A stretch of 64,000 nt of DNA from JACVRW01 sp963746825 (GTDB taxonomy: Bacteria > Actinomycetota > Thermoleophilia > Solirubrobacterales > Thermoleophilaceae). The position numbers and the translations under genes were made by a program. Of the stretch, positions 16,670 through 25,273 are shown one piece after another (the stretch's first letter is position 1; every line of letters starts with the position of its first letter). Below the pieces are notes generated by a model that had not been told where the DNA came from, ran no database searches, and worked only from the letters and a program-made list of their open reading frames with translations. The DNA lies in the NCBI GenBank assembly GCA_963746825.1, contig CAVVCU010000008.1, forward strand, positions 257,570 through 321,569, written 5' to 3'.

Positions 16670-17415
16670 ACGCCGGATCCAACGGACGCCCCGACGGCTG
16701 CGCCCTCGTCACCGGAGGATCGCGCGGCATCGGGGCCGCCATCGCCAAGACGCTGGCGGCCGAGGGCTGGCCCGTGGGCGTGAACTACCGCCGCGAGTCC
16801 GAGGCGGCCGAGGCCGTGGTGAAGGAGATCACCGACGCCGGCGGCCGGGCGCTCGCCCTCCAGGCCGACATCGGCGACCCCGAGGCCGCCGACACCATCT
16901 TCAAGACGCTCGAGGAGGAGTTCGGGCCTGTGCTCGTGCTCGTGAACAACGCGGGCATGCGCGCCGACGGCCTCTCGCCGCAGATCGACAACGACGACTG
17001 GGACAAGGTGATCGACACCAACCTGTCGGCCGCCTTCCGGCTCACCCGCCGCGCCCTGCGGCCGATGATCCGCAACCGCTACGGGCGCGTGGTCAACATC
17101 GCCTCGATCGTGGGCGCCGAGCGCGCCAACCCCGGCCAGGCCAACTACGCCGCCTCCAAGGCGGGGCTGGTGGCCATGACCAAGACGGTGGCCGCCGAGG
17201 TGGCCCGCCGCGGGGTGACAGTCAACGCCGTGGCTCCGGGCCTGATCGAGACCGACATGACCGAAGGAATCGGGGACAACCTGCTTCAGCACGTTCCCGC
17301 CAAGCGAGCCGGCACACCGGACGAGGTGGCCGCGTGCGTGCGCTTCCTGGCCTCCGGCGAGGCGGGATACGTCACGGGCGTGTGCCTGACCGTCGACGGT
17401 GGCCTCACCGCCTAG
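16657..17415 (+). CDS. fabG: 3-oxoacyl-ACP reductase
   Basis: NADPH-dependent reductase of beta-ketoacyl-ACP, classical SDR, 252 residues. Nucleotide loop TGGSRGIGAAIA, structural LVNNAGMRAD, catalytic Ser150 (NIASIVG), Tyr164 and Lys168 (NYAASKAG), then NAVAPGLIETDM and the ending VTGVCLTVDGGL. The Ser-Tyr spacing is one residue longer than in E. coli FabG. The GTG at 16657 overlaps the fabH stop by 13 bases. A 30-base gap with a good AAGGAG site separates it from acpP. Confidence 0.95.
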   Translation: MGPVDAGSNGRPDGCALVTGGSRGIGAAIAKTLAAEGWPVGVNYRRESEAAEAVVKEITDAGGRALALQADIGDPEAADTIFKTLEEEFGPVLVLVNNAGMRADGLSPQIDNDDWDKVIDTNLSAAFRLTRRALRPMIRNRYGRVVNIASIVGAERANPGQANYAASKAGLVAMTKTVAAEVARRGVTVNAVAPGLIETDMTEGIGDNLLQHVPAKRAGTPDEVAACVRFLASGEAGYVTGVCLTVDGGLTA

Positions 17416-17445
17416 ACCCGAAAACGAGAACCAAGGAGAACCGAC

Positions 17446-17694
17446 ATGGCAGCAACCGCAACCCGCGAAGAGATCGAGCAGAGGGTGTTCCAGGCCCTCG
17501 AGGAGTTCGGCGCTGAGCCCGATCAGATCGGGCCCGACGCCGAGTTCGAGGCCCTGGACGTCGACTCCCTCGACCTCGTCGAGCTGGCCCAGATCGTCGA
17601 GGACGATTACGGCGTGCAGCTCAAGGGCGAGGACATGGAGGGCATTACCACCGTCCGTCAGGCCGTCGACTTGGTGATGTCGAAGCTCGGATGA
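17446..17694 (+). CDS. acpP: Acyl carrier protein
   Basis: Acidic 82-residue carrier that holds growing acyl chains on 4'-phosphopantetheine. The attachment serine is Ser41 in LDVDSLDLVELAQ, followed by VEDDYGVQLKGEDMEGI, the usual helix III region. Ribosome site AAGGAG lies 8 bases before ATG 17446, the strongest in the operon, fitting the high expression ACP needs. Its stop overlaps the fabF ATG. Confidence 0.96.
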   Translation: MAATATREEIEQRVFQALEEFGAEPDQIGPDAEFEALDVDSLDLVELAQIVEDDYGVQLKGEDMEGITTVRQAVDLVMSKLG

Positions 17695-18893
17695 CGCGGA
17701 CCGTCGTCATCACCGGCGTCGGCGCCGTCACGCCCCTCGGCGTGGGCGCCCGCACGCTGCACGAGCGCTGGACCGCGGGCCAGTCCGGGATCGAGGACGG
17801 CTACGGCCGTGCGAGCGAGTTCGAGCCCAAGGACCACCTCTCCACCAAGGAGGTGCGCCGCTCGGACCGCTACACCCAGTTCGCGCTCGCCGCCGCCAAG
17901 GAGGCGCTCGAGGACGCGGGCTGGGACGACGGCCCCCCCGGCGACCCCGAGCGCGCTGCGTGCGTGATCGGCACCGGCATCGGCGGGATCGGCACGCTCG
18001 AGCACCAGCACATCATCATGCGCGACCAGGGGGCCGACCGCATCTCGCCCCTGTCCATCCCGCTGCTGATGGCCAACGCCGCCTGTGGCGTCGTGGCCAT
18101 GAAGCACGACCTGCGCGGCCAGTCCTTCGGCACGGTGTCCGCCTGCGCGGCGGGCGCGCACGCCATCGGCATGGCCGAGCGCCTGATCCGCTACGGCGAC
18201 GCCGACTGCGTGGTCACCGGGGGCAGCGAGGCCGCCATCACGCCGCTGGCCACCGCGGCGTTCGGGCGCATGGACGCGCTGTCGGACTCCGGCGTCTCGC
18301 GTCCCTTCGACCTCAACCGCGACGGCTTCGTGATGGGCGAGGGCGCCGGCGTGCTGGTGCTGGAGGAGGAGGAGGCGGCCAAGGCGCGCGGCGCCCGCAT
18401 CCTCGGCGTCCTGCGCGGCTACGCGGCCACCTCGGACGCCTACCACCTCACGGCCCCCGAGCCCAGCGGGCGCGGCGCGGCCAAGGCCATCGAGCTCGCC
18501 CTCGACGACGCGGACCTGAGCCCGGAGGACATCGTCTACGTGAACGCCCACGGCACCTCCACGCCGCTCAACGACCGCGCCGAGACCAACGCGGTGAAGA
18601 AGGCGCTGGGCGAGGAGCGGGCGAAGGTGACTCCCGTGAGCTCGACCAAGTCCGCGATCGGCCACCTGCTCGGCGCCGCCGGCGCCGTCGAGTCGATCGC
18701 CACCCTGCTCGCGCTGCGCGACCGGATCGCGCCGCCCACCCTGAACTACGAGGAGGCCGAGGACGGCCTCGATCTCGACTACGTGCCCAACGAGGCGCGC
18801 CCCCTGGCCAATGGCAGCACGCCGGCCATCGGCATATCGAACGCATTCGGATTCGGCGGGCACAACGCTGTGCTCGTCTTGGAGGCGACATGA
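17691..18893 (+). CDS. fabF: Beta-ketoacyl-ACP synthase II
   Basis: Elongating condensing enzyme, 400 residues, thiolase fold. Cys152 in FGTVSACAAGAHAIG, His287 in VNAHGTSTPLNDRAE and His325 in KSAIGHLLGAAGAV make the Cys-His-His triad that separates FabF/FabB from FabH. The C-terminus has the glycine-rich SNAFGFGGHNAVL. Start ATG 17691 overlaps acpP and its TGA overlaps the carboxyltransferase ATG. Confidence 0.96.
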   Translation: MTRTVVITGVGAVTPLGVGARTLHERWTAGQSGIEDGYGRASEFEPKDHLSTKEVRRSDRYTQFALAAAKEALEDAGWDDGPPGDPERAACVIGTGIGGIGTLEHQHIIMRDQGADRISPLSIPLLMANAACGVVAMKHDLRGQSFGTVSACAAGAHAIGMAERLIRYGDADCVVTGGSEAAITPLATAAFGRMDALSDSGVSRPFDLNRDGFVMGEGAGVLVLEEEEAAKARGARILGVLRGYAATSDAYHLTAPEPSGRGAAKAIELALDDADLSPEDIVYVNAHGTSTPLNDRAETNAVKKALGEERAKVTPVSSTKSAIGHLLGAAGAVESIATLLALRDRIAPPTLNYEEAEDGLDLDYVPNEARPLANGSTPAIGISNAFGFGGHNAVLVLEAT

Positions 18894-20356
18894 GCGCATT
18901 GGCCGAGAGAACCGTCTACCGGGCCGAGGAGCCCCGCACGCTCGACGCCCTCGGGCGCCTCGAGGCGCTGTGCGATCCCGGCTCGCTGCACGTGATCCGC
19001 TCCACCATCCTGCCCCGGCGCGAGGCCAAGCGCGTCCAGCCGGGTGACGGCGTGGTGGGCGCCGCCGGCACGGTGGCCGGCCGCCCGGTCTACGCGTACG
19101 CGCAGGACCAGTCCTTCGTGGGCGGCGCGCTGGGCGAGGCCCACGCCGACACCATCATCCGCGTGATGGAGATGGCCGAGCGCGCCGGTGCCCCGGTGGT
19201 GGGCTTCATCGCCTCGGGCGGCGCGCGCATGGACGACGGCATCGCGGCCCTGGGCGGCTACGGGCGGATCTTCCGCCAGAACGTGCGCCTGTCGGGCAAG
19301 GTCCCGCAGATCTCCGTGATCAGCGGCGTGTCCGCCGGCGGCGGCTCCTACTCCCCGGCGCTCACCGACTTCGTGATCATGACCGAGGGCTCGGCGATGT
19401 TTTTGACCGGCCCGGGCGTTGTTCAGGAAGTGATGGGCGAGGAAATCGACTCCGACGGCCTGGGCGGCACGCGCGTCCACTCCAAGAACGGGGTCTGCCA
19501 GTTCGAGGCCCACGACGACCTGCACGCGGTCAACCTGGTGCGCGAGCTGCTGGCCTTCTTGCCTCAGCGCTCGGGCGACACCCCGCCGCACGCGGGGCCG
19601 GCCGAGGTGCCGGGCACCGCGCCCGACACGATCGTGCCCGCGGCGCAGCGCCAGGTCTACGACGTGCGCGGCGTGATCGCCGCCCTGTCTGACGGCGGCG
19701 ACCTGCTCGAGGTCTCGCCGAGGTGGGCGCGCAACATGGTCACGGCCTTCGCGCGCATCGACGGGCGACCGGTCGGGGTGATCGCCAACCAGCCCTGGTA
19801 CCTGGGCGGTGTGATCGACTCCGAGGCGGCGCAGAAGGCGGCGAAGTTCGTGCGCACCTGCAACTCCTTCGGGGTGCCGCTGGTGGTGCTGGTCGACACT
19901 CCGGGCTTCCTGCCCGGCACCAAGCAGGAGGGCCTGGGCGTGATTCGCCATGGCGCCAAGCTGCTGCATGCCTTCTCCGAAGCCGTGGTGCCCAAGATGA
20001 CCGTGGTGCTGCGCAAGGCATACGGCGGCGCGTACATCTGCATGAACTCCAAGGACCTGGGCGCCGACCTCTCGCTGGCCTGGCCCGATGCCGAGATCGG
20101 CATCATGGGGCCCAAGCAGGCGGTGGGCGTGGTGCATCGCCGCGCCCTCGCCGAGGCGGACGACTTCGAGGCCGAGCGCGACCGGCTGGCCGACGAATAC
20201 GCCGACGAGCACGTGTCGGCGCGCGTCGCGGCCGAGACGGGCTTCATCGACGAGCTGGTCGAGCCGCAGGACACGCGCCGGCGCCTGGCGGGAGCCCTCG
20301 CCGCGCTATCCGGCCCCGGGCACTGCGGCAACGGGAGCGGAAACATCCCCCTATGA
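18890..20356 (+). CDS. Acyl-CoA carboxylase carboxyltransferase subunit (single-chain, AccD/PccB type)
   Basis: Carboxyltransferase half of a biotin-dependent acetyl/propionyl-CoA carboxylase, supplying malonyl-CoA. Its 488 residues hold both crotonase-like halves in one chain: N-terminal half with GTVAGRPVYAYAQDQSFVGG, ASGGARMDDGI and SGVSAGGGSYSPALTDF; C-terminal half with GRPVGVIANQPWYLGG, LVVLVDTPGFLPGTKQE and RKAYGGAYICMNSKDLG. This is the actinobacterial arrangement rather than separate AccA and AccD. No biotin carboxylase or carrier is in the window. ATG overlaps the fabF stop. The last 12 residues (HCGNGSGNIPL) look like an extension. Confidence 0.92.
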   Translation: MSALAERTVYRAEEPRTLDALGRLEALCDPGSLHVIRSTILPRREAKRVQPGDGVVGAAGTVAGRPVYAYAQDQSFVGGALGEAHADTIIRVMEMAERAGAPVVGFIASGGARMDDGIAALGGYGRIFRQNVRLSGKVPQISVISGVSAGGGSYSPALTDFVIMTEGSAMFLTGPGVVQEVMGEEIDSDGLGGTRVHSKNGVCQFEAHDDLHAVNLVRELLAFLPQRSGDTPPHAGPAEVPGTAPDTIVPAAQRQVYDVRGVIAALSDGGDLLEVSPRWARNMVTAFARIDGRPVGVIANQPWYLGGVIDSEAAQKAAKFVRTCNSFGVPLVVLVDTPGFLPGTKQEGLGVIRHGAKLLHAFSEAVVPKMTVVLRKAYGGAYICMNSKDLGADLSLAWPDAEIGIMGPKQAVGVVHRRALAEADDFEAERDRLADEYADEHVSARVAAETGFIDELVEPQDTRRRLAGALAALSGPGHCGNGSGNIPL

Positions 20357-20964
20357 CGAGGAGGACCACCTACACCGCCCTCGGCGACAGCTTCACGGCC
20401 GGAGTATCGGACGACGCGCCGCGCTGGGCCGACGAGGTGGCGAAGGCGCTCGGGCCCAACACCCGCTACGAGAACCTGGCCTGGATCGGTGCGACGTCGG
20501 AGGACGTGGAGCGCGATCAGGTGAACCGCGCGATCGAGCTGAAGCCCGACCTGGTCACGCTCGTGTGCGGTGCCAACGACGTGCTGCTGTCCACGCGCCC
20601 CGATCCCACCGAGTACGCGCAGCGGCTCTCGCGCATGTTCGACCGGTTGCGCCGCGAGGCTCCCCAGGCGGAGATCATGACGTGCACCTATCCCGACATC
20701 TCCCAGTTCCTCGACCTGCGCCCGCGCTCGCGCGCCCGCGTGGAGGAGGGGATGAAGCTCTTCAACGAGGCGTGCCGAACGGTGGCCGAGCGCCACGACG
20801 TGACGCTGCTCGACTCCTTCGACCACCCCGCGGCCACCGATCGCGACACCTACGCCGACGACGGCTTCCATCCCTCGGAGGAGGGCCACCGCCGGGCGGC
20901 CATCGAGTTCCTGCGCACGCTGCGCGGCCGGCTGCGCCTGCGCGGCCAGAAGGCGTCGGCGTGA
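20353..20964 (+). CDS. SGNH/GDSL hydrolase
   Basis: Serine esterase/lipase-like hydrolase of 203 residues. Block I TALGDSFTAGVSDD carries the nucleophile Ser, block III is LVCGANDVLLS with the Asn of GxND, and block V is DDGFHPSEEGHRRAA with the Asp-His pair. No signal peptide is seen, so it would act in the cytosol, possibly as a thioesterase or lysophospholipase-like enzyme. ATG 20353 overlaps the carboxyltransferase stop and its TGA overlaps the MaoC start, so it is embedded in the fatty acid operon. Its role there is unknown. Confidence 0.88.
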   Translation: MTRRTTYTALGDSFTAGVSDDAPRWADEVAKALGPNTRYENLAWIGATSEDVERDQVNRAIELKPDLVTLVCGANDVLLSTRPDPTEYAQRLSRMFDRLRREAPQAEIMTCTYPDISQFLDLRPRSRARVEEGMKLFNEACRTVAERHDVTLLDSFDHPAATDRDTYADDGFHPSEEGHRRAAIEFLRTLRGRLRLRGQKASA

Positions 20965-21410
20965 GCACCTTCGAGAAGAGCTTCGACCAGCTCGAGGTCG
21001 GCGAGCGCTTCACCACCCCGGCCCGCACCATCAGCGAGGCCGACATCATGGGCTTCGCGGCCCTGACCGGCGACGAGCACCCCCAGCACACCGACGCCGG
21101 CTGGGCCGAGACGAGCCGCTTTGGCGAGCAGATCGCCCACGGGTTGCTGGTGCTCTCCTGCGCCGCCGGCCTGGTGCCCTTCGACCCCGATCGAGTGGTT
21201 GCGCTGCGCAAGGTCGGCGACGCGGTGTTCAAGGCGCCGGTCAAGATCGGCGACAGCGTGCACGTGGAGGGCCAGGTCGTCAAGACCCGGGAGCTCGACG
21301 ACGAGCACGGCCTGGTGGAGTGCCGCTGGAAGGTGCTCAACCAGCACGGCAAGACGGTGATGCGCGTGTCCGTCGAGGTCGTGTGGCGCGCCGAGCCCGT
21401 GCTGATCTAG
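20961..21410 (+). CDS. MaoC-like hot-dog dehydratase, probable 3-hydroxyacyl-ACP dehydratase
   Basis: Single hot-dog fold protein of 149 residues. The MaoC/hydratase 2 motif is FAALTGDEHPQHTDAGWAE, with the Asp-His pair that hydrates or dehydrates acyl thioesters, then FGEQIAHGLLVLSCAAGLVP. No FabZ or FabA is seen in the operon, so this protein is the best candidate for the dehydratase step, as HadB-like proteins are in mycobacteria. GTG 20961 overlaps the SGNH gene and its TAG overlaps the fabI GTG. Assignment of the FAS role is inference from position. Confidence 0.85.
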   Translation: MSTFEKSFDQLEVGERFTTPARTISEADIMGFAALTGDEHPQHTDAGWAETSRFGEQIAHGLLVLSCAAGLVPFDPDRVVALRKVGDAVFKAPVKIGDSVHVEGQVVKTRELDDEHGLVECRWKVLNQHGKTVMRVSVEVVWRAEPVLI

Positions 21411-22189
21411 TGCTCCTCGAGGGCAAGCGCTTCCTGATCACGGGCGTCCTGACCAAGGGCTCGATCGCCTATGCCGTGGCCGAGCGCGCGCAGCAGGAGG
21501 GCGCGGAGATCGCGCTCACCGGCTTCGGGCGCACGCGGCGCATGACCGAGAGGGCGGCAGCTCGCCTGCCCTCGCCGCCCGACGTGCTCGAGCTCGACGT
21601 GAACAACCCCGACGACTTCGCCGCCCTGGCGACCGACCTCGACGCGCTGTGGGGCGGCCTCGACGGCGCGCTGCACGCCATCGCCTTCGCCCCGGGCGAT
21701 GCGCTGGGCGGCAATTTCATGAGCGCCCCGGCGGAGTCGGCCTCGGTCGCGTTTCAGACCAGCGCGTTCTCCTTCAAGGCCCTCGCCGAGGCGCTGCTGC
21801 CGCTCATGAGCAACAACGACGGCGGTTCGCTCGTGGGCATGGACTTCGACGGCAGCGTGGCGTGGCCGGTGTACGACTGGATGGGCGTGGCCAAGGCCGC
21901 TCTCGAGTCCGTGTCGCGCTACCTGGCCCGAGACCTCGGTGAGTCAGGCGTGCGCGTGAACCTCGTCTCCGCGGGCCCGATCGAGACCCCGGCCGCGGGG
22001 GGCATCCCCGGCTTCGACGGTCTCGCCTCGATGTGGGGCGAGCAGGCGCCGCTCGGCTGGGACACCGGCGACGCGGCGGCGGTGGCCGACACGGTGCTGT
22101 TCCTGCTGTCCGACCTCTCGCGCCGGATCACGGGCGAGATCGTGCACGTGGACGGCGGCTTTCACGCCATGGGCGCGCCTCTGAAATAG
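21410..22189 (+). CDS. fabI: Enoyl-ACP reductase (FabI/InhA type)
   Basis: NADH-dependent reductase completing each elongation cycle, 259 residues. Divergent SDR features: LITGVLTKGSIAYAVAERA (nucleotide loop with the FabI-type spacing), LHAIAFAPGD, the catalytic region VYDWMGVAKAALESV with Tyr and Lys six residues apart, and LVSAGPIETPAAGGIPGF. These fit FabI/InhA rather than FabK or FabV. Start GTG 21410 overlaps the stop of the MaoC gene (TAGTG). coaX follows after 7 bases. Confidence 0.95.
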   Translation: MLLEGKRFLITGVLTKGSIAYAVAERAQQEGAEIALTGFGRTRRMTERAAARLPSPPDVLELDVNNPDDFAALATDLDALWGGLDGALHAIAFAPGDALGGNFMSAPAESASVAFQTSAFSFKALAEALLPLMSNNDGGSLVGMDFDGSVAWPVYDWMGVAKAALESVSRYLARDLGESGVRVNLVSAGPIETPAAGGIPGFDGLASMWGEQAPLGWDTGDAAAVADTVLFLLSDLSRRITGEIVHVDGGFHAMGAPLK

Positions 22190-22196
22190 TCGTCCC

Positions 22197-22964
22197 GTGC
22201 TCCTCGCCGTCGACGTCGGCAACACCCAGACCCACCTGGGCATGTTCCGCGACGAGGAGCTGGTCGAGCACTGGCGCTTTGCCACCGCCCGCTTCGCCAC
22301 CGCGGACGAGCTCGCCACCGTGGTGTCGGCTCTGCTGGGACTGAGCGACCTGCGGCTGCGCGACGTGGATGCCGCGATCGTGTCCTCCGTGGTGCCCATC
22401 CTGGCGCGCGAGTACGAGCAGCTGATCCGCCGCTACCTCGACGGCAAGGGCGCGCTCGTGGGCCCCTCGCTGAAGACGGGCATGCCGATCCGCATCGACA
22501 ACCCCCAGGAGCTCGGCGCCGACCGGCTGGTCAACGCGGTGGCGGCGTACGAGCGGGTGGGCGGCGCCTGCATAGCGGTCGACTTCGGGACCGCTCTGAA
22601 CTACGACGTGGTGTCGAGCGCCGGCGAGTACCTCGGCGGCGTGATCTCCCCGGGCATAGAGATCTCCCTCGAGGCGCTTTCGGCGCGGACGGCGCGGTTG
22701 CCGCGGGTGGACATCGAGGATCCCAAGCACGCCATCGGCAAGGGCACCAAGGAGGCGATCCAGGCCGGCGTGGTCTACGGCTTCGCGGGACAGGTCGACG
22801 GCCTGGTCGGCCGCCTGCGCGACGAGCTCGGCGAGGAGGCGACCGCGATAGCCACGGGCGGCTTCGCTCAGGCGATCGTGCCGTTCTGCGACCAGATCGA
22901 CGAGATCGACGACCTCCTGACCCTCACCGGCCTCAAGCTGATCTGGGAGCGAAACCGAGGCTGA
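22197..22964 (+). CDS. coaX: Type III pantothenate kinase
   Basis: First step of coenzyme A synthesis, ATP plus pantothenate to 4'-phosphopantothenate; 255 residues, ASKHA fold. N-terminal phosphate loop LLAVDVGNTQTHLGMF, central ELGADRLVNAVAAYERVGGA and VDFGTALNYDVVS, then GGVISPGIEISLEALSARTA and ATGGFAQAIVPFC. Members need a monovalent cation and resist feedback by CoA. As the last gene of the fatty acid operon it would link supply of the ACP/CoA pantetheine arm to lipid synthesis. GTG start 22197. Confidence 0.95.
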   Translation: MLLAVDVGNTQTHLGMFRDEELVEHWRFATARFATADELATVVSALLGLSDLRLRDVDAAIVSSVVPILAREYEQLIRRYLDGKGALVGPSLKTGMPIRIDNPQELGADRLVNAVAAYERVGGACIAVDFGTALNYDVVSSAGEYLGGVISPGIEISLEALSARTARLPRVDIEDPKHAIGKGTKEAIQAGVVYGFAGQVDGLVGRLRDELGEEATAIATGGFAQAIVPFCDQIDEIDDLLTLTGLKLIWERNRG

Positions 22965-22965
22965 T

Positions 22966-24219
22966 CTACCCGGCGGCGATCAGGGCCTCGGCCTCCGCCT
23001 CCACACCGCCGGCCAGCGACTCGAGGCCATCGACCAGGCCGGGATCGGCGAGCAGGCCGAAGTAGAGCGTTCCGGCGAAGGACACCACCGATACGCGCAA
23101 GGCGTGACGCTCGCCGATCTCGGCCAGCGAGTGCATCGACCGCACCGGGGCGTCGAGCACCGCCAGGGCGTTCCGCGGGCCGGGCACGTTGGAGACGTTC
23201 AGGGCGAAGCGGCGCGGGCTGTGCTCGAGCCGGTCGCAGAAACGCCCGAGGGCGGGCGACAGTTTCGAGAGCCGCCGGGCGAGCTCGTCCAACTCCTGCG
23301 CGTCGTGCTCGGCCTTGCGCACGCTGGTGGCGGCGTGGATCGCGCGCAGCCGGGCCACGGGATCGGGCTCGTTGAGCGGCAGACCGAGTGAGAAGAACGA
23401 GTCGCGGTTGCCCGCATCATCGCCCTCGTGGTGGAGGCTCACGGGGACCTTGACCCGCACGTCGCCCAGGCGGCCGTGGTGCTCCTCTATCCAACGGCGC
23501 AGGCCGCCCGCGACGGAGGCCAGGACGGCGTCGTTGAGCGTGGCGCCGGCGGCGCGCTTGGCGGCGTCGTGGAGGGCGTGGAGCGGCGCCTGGGCGAACG
23601 CCACGTGGCGCCGTGTGCCGATCCGGCCGTCGAAGGGCGAGCCGCCGCGCGAGCGGGCGAACTCGCGCTGGATGAACGCTCCGAGGTGGGCGCGGCGGCG
23701 GGCGTCGTCGGCGGCGTGCGCGGCCTGAGCGGCGGCGGGCGCCGGGGCCGGGTGCTCGGCCTCCCGGCAGAGCACCGTGCGCACGAAGCGCATGGTGGCC
23801 GTGCCGTCCGCCAGCGCGTGATGGATGCGCCAGACCAGCGCGGTGCTTCCGTCTTCGATGCGCAGCACGTCGAGGCGCCACAGCGGCCGGGCGCGGTCCA
23901 GGTGCTGGGCGAAGAGATCGGCCACGCTTCCGGCGAGCTGCGCGGGCTGGAGCGGCTCCGGGTGCTCGATGACGTGGCGCTCGATCTCGAAGCTCTCGTC
24001 GGGCACCCACTCGGGCGCGGAGGGCGCGCCGCCGAGGCGCCACGTCAGGGCGGGCGCGGCATCGAGCCGGCCCTCGACGGCGCCGCGCAGCGCGCCGATG
24101 CCCGGCGCGGGTGCGCCGAGCACGATGACCTTGCAGGTATGGCCGGCCACGGTCGGGCTCTCGAGCGCGAGAATCGCACGATCCTCGGGCGAGAGCGGGC
24201 GTTTGACGGTCGTGCCCAT
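22966..24219 (-). CDS. Wax ester synthase/diacylglycerol acyltransferase family protein
   Basis: Bifunctional WS/DGAT-type acyltransferase for storage lipid, 417 residues, in the CoA-dependent acyltransferase superfamily. The active-site motif HHALADG (HHxxxDG) lies in LVWRIHHALADGTATMRF; other marks are PLWRLDVLRIED, ATLNDAVLASVAGGLRRW, KVPVSLH and the second-half VSNVPGPRNALAVLDAPV. It converges on coaX with 1 base between stops. Members make triacylglycerol or wax esters from acyl-CoA, in line with the neighbouring fatty acid genes, but it is separately transcribed. Confidence 0.9.
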   Translation of the reverse strand: MGTTVKRPLSPEDRAILALESPTVAGHTCKVIVLGAPAPGIGALRGAVEGRLDAAPALTWRLGGAPSAPEWVPDESFEIERHVIEHPEPLQPAQLAGSVADLFAQHLDRARPLWRLDVLRIEDGSTALVWRIHHALADGTATMRFVRTVLCREAEHPAPAPAAAQAAHAADDARRRAHLGAFIQREFARSRGGSPFDGRIGTRRHVAFAQAPLHALHDAAKRAAGATLNDAVLASVAGGLRRWIEEHHGRLGDVRVKVPVSLHHEGDDAGNRDSFFSLGLPLNEPDPVARLRAIHAATSVRKAEHDAQELDELARRLSKLSPALGRFCDRLEHSPRRFALNVSNVPGPRNALAVLDAPVRSMHSLAEIGERHALRVSVVSFAGTLYFGLLADPGLVDGLESLAGGVEAEAEALIAAG

Positions 24220-24371
24220 TGGTCTAGTGATCGGGCCTCACCGCCGCCGCCTTGAGCCCACTTGTAGCGCTCGTAGCCCACACGTCACGCGGCGGCGGCC
24301 AAGCTGCTCCCCGTGCTCGACTCGCGTCTACGAAAAGGGACAATAGTTCCCCCGATTGCAGCGAGAGTGGG

Positions 24372-25273
24372 GTGGACCACGCGATCGGCGCCGTGGCGCA
24401 CCGCCAGCACGGGGTCATCAGCCGCGCCCAGCTCGCCGGGCTGGGGCTTGCACCGCGGACCACATCAAGTACCGGGTGCGAGTCGGCCGCCTGCTTCCCG
24501 TCTACCACTCGGTCTTCGCCGTCGGTCACCGCAGGCTGTCGAAGGAAGGCCATTGGATGGCGGCGGTGCTCGCCGGCGGTGCGCATGCGGCGCTCAGCCT
24601 ACCGTAGCGCGACGGAGCTCTGGGGCCTGCGAAGCGGGCGGAGCGTGCCGGCCGACGTGACCGTCTCGACCTCGCGCCGGTCACGTGGCGCGTCGCGTTC
24701 CACCGGTCGCCGCTGCCGGCCGACGAGGTCACCCTGCACGACGGCATCCGAGTGACCACCGTCCCCCGCACCCTCTTCGACTGCGCGACCATCCTCCGCC
24801 CGCGCCAGCTGGAGAGCGCCATGAACCAGGCCGAGCTGCAGCGCCTCCTCGACCACCTCTCGCTCCACGACCTCCTCATCCGCTACCCACGGCGCCCGGG
24901 GAACGCAACCATCCGCGCCCTACTCGCGGCAAGAGAAGCGCACAGAATGATCACCCGCAGCGAGCTCGAGGTGCAGTTCCTCGAGTTCCTCGACGAGCGC
25001 GGTCTGCCGTGCCCGGAGACCAACCAGTGGATCGACGGTTTCGAGGTCGACTGCGTCTGGCGCGGGCAGCGCATCGCCGCCGAGCTCGACGGCCGCGCGT
25101 TCCACGACGCCCAGCAGGCCTTCGACAGCGATCGGGCACGGGATCTGAGGCTGTCGGCCGCCGACTGGCACCCGATCCGCATCACCTCGCGCATGCTGCA
25201 CCGCTCGCGCGACGATCTCGACCGCGATCTGCGGCGATTGCTGGGCGTTTCAGCGGCTACTCTGGCCCCATGA
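24372..25273 (+). pseudogene. AbiEi-antitoxin-like / DUF559 nuclease-fold protein, several frameshifts
   Basis: A gene of about 300 residues readable only by changing frame near 24460, 24600 and 24690. The first part (GTG 24372, VDHAIGAVAHRQHGVISRAQ, then DHIKYRVRVGRLLPVYHSVF) is a winged-helix region as in AbiEi-type antitoxins. The middle has YRSATELWGLRSGR, and the last 170 residues are a DUF559/Vsr-like restriction-endonuclease fold with SELEVQFLEFLDERGLPCPE, EVDCVWRGQRIAAELDGRAF and WHPIRITSRML. Such proteins are numerous in some actinobacteria and usually stand alone. Net shifts are compatible with extra single bases, so decay and sequence error cannot be told apart. Confidence 0.7.

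Noticed and set aside
24372..25273. A type IV toxin-antitoxin system (AbiEi/AbiEii)
   Set aside because: Only the antitoxin-like helix-turn-helix plus DUF559 domain is present; no nucleotidyltransferase toxin gene is adjacent. The next gene is dus.
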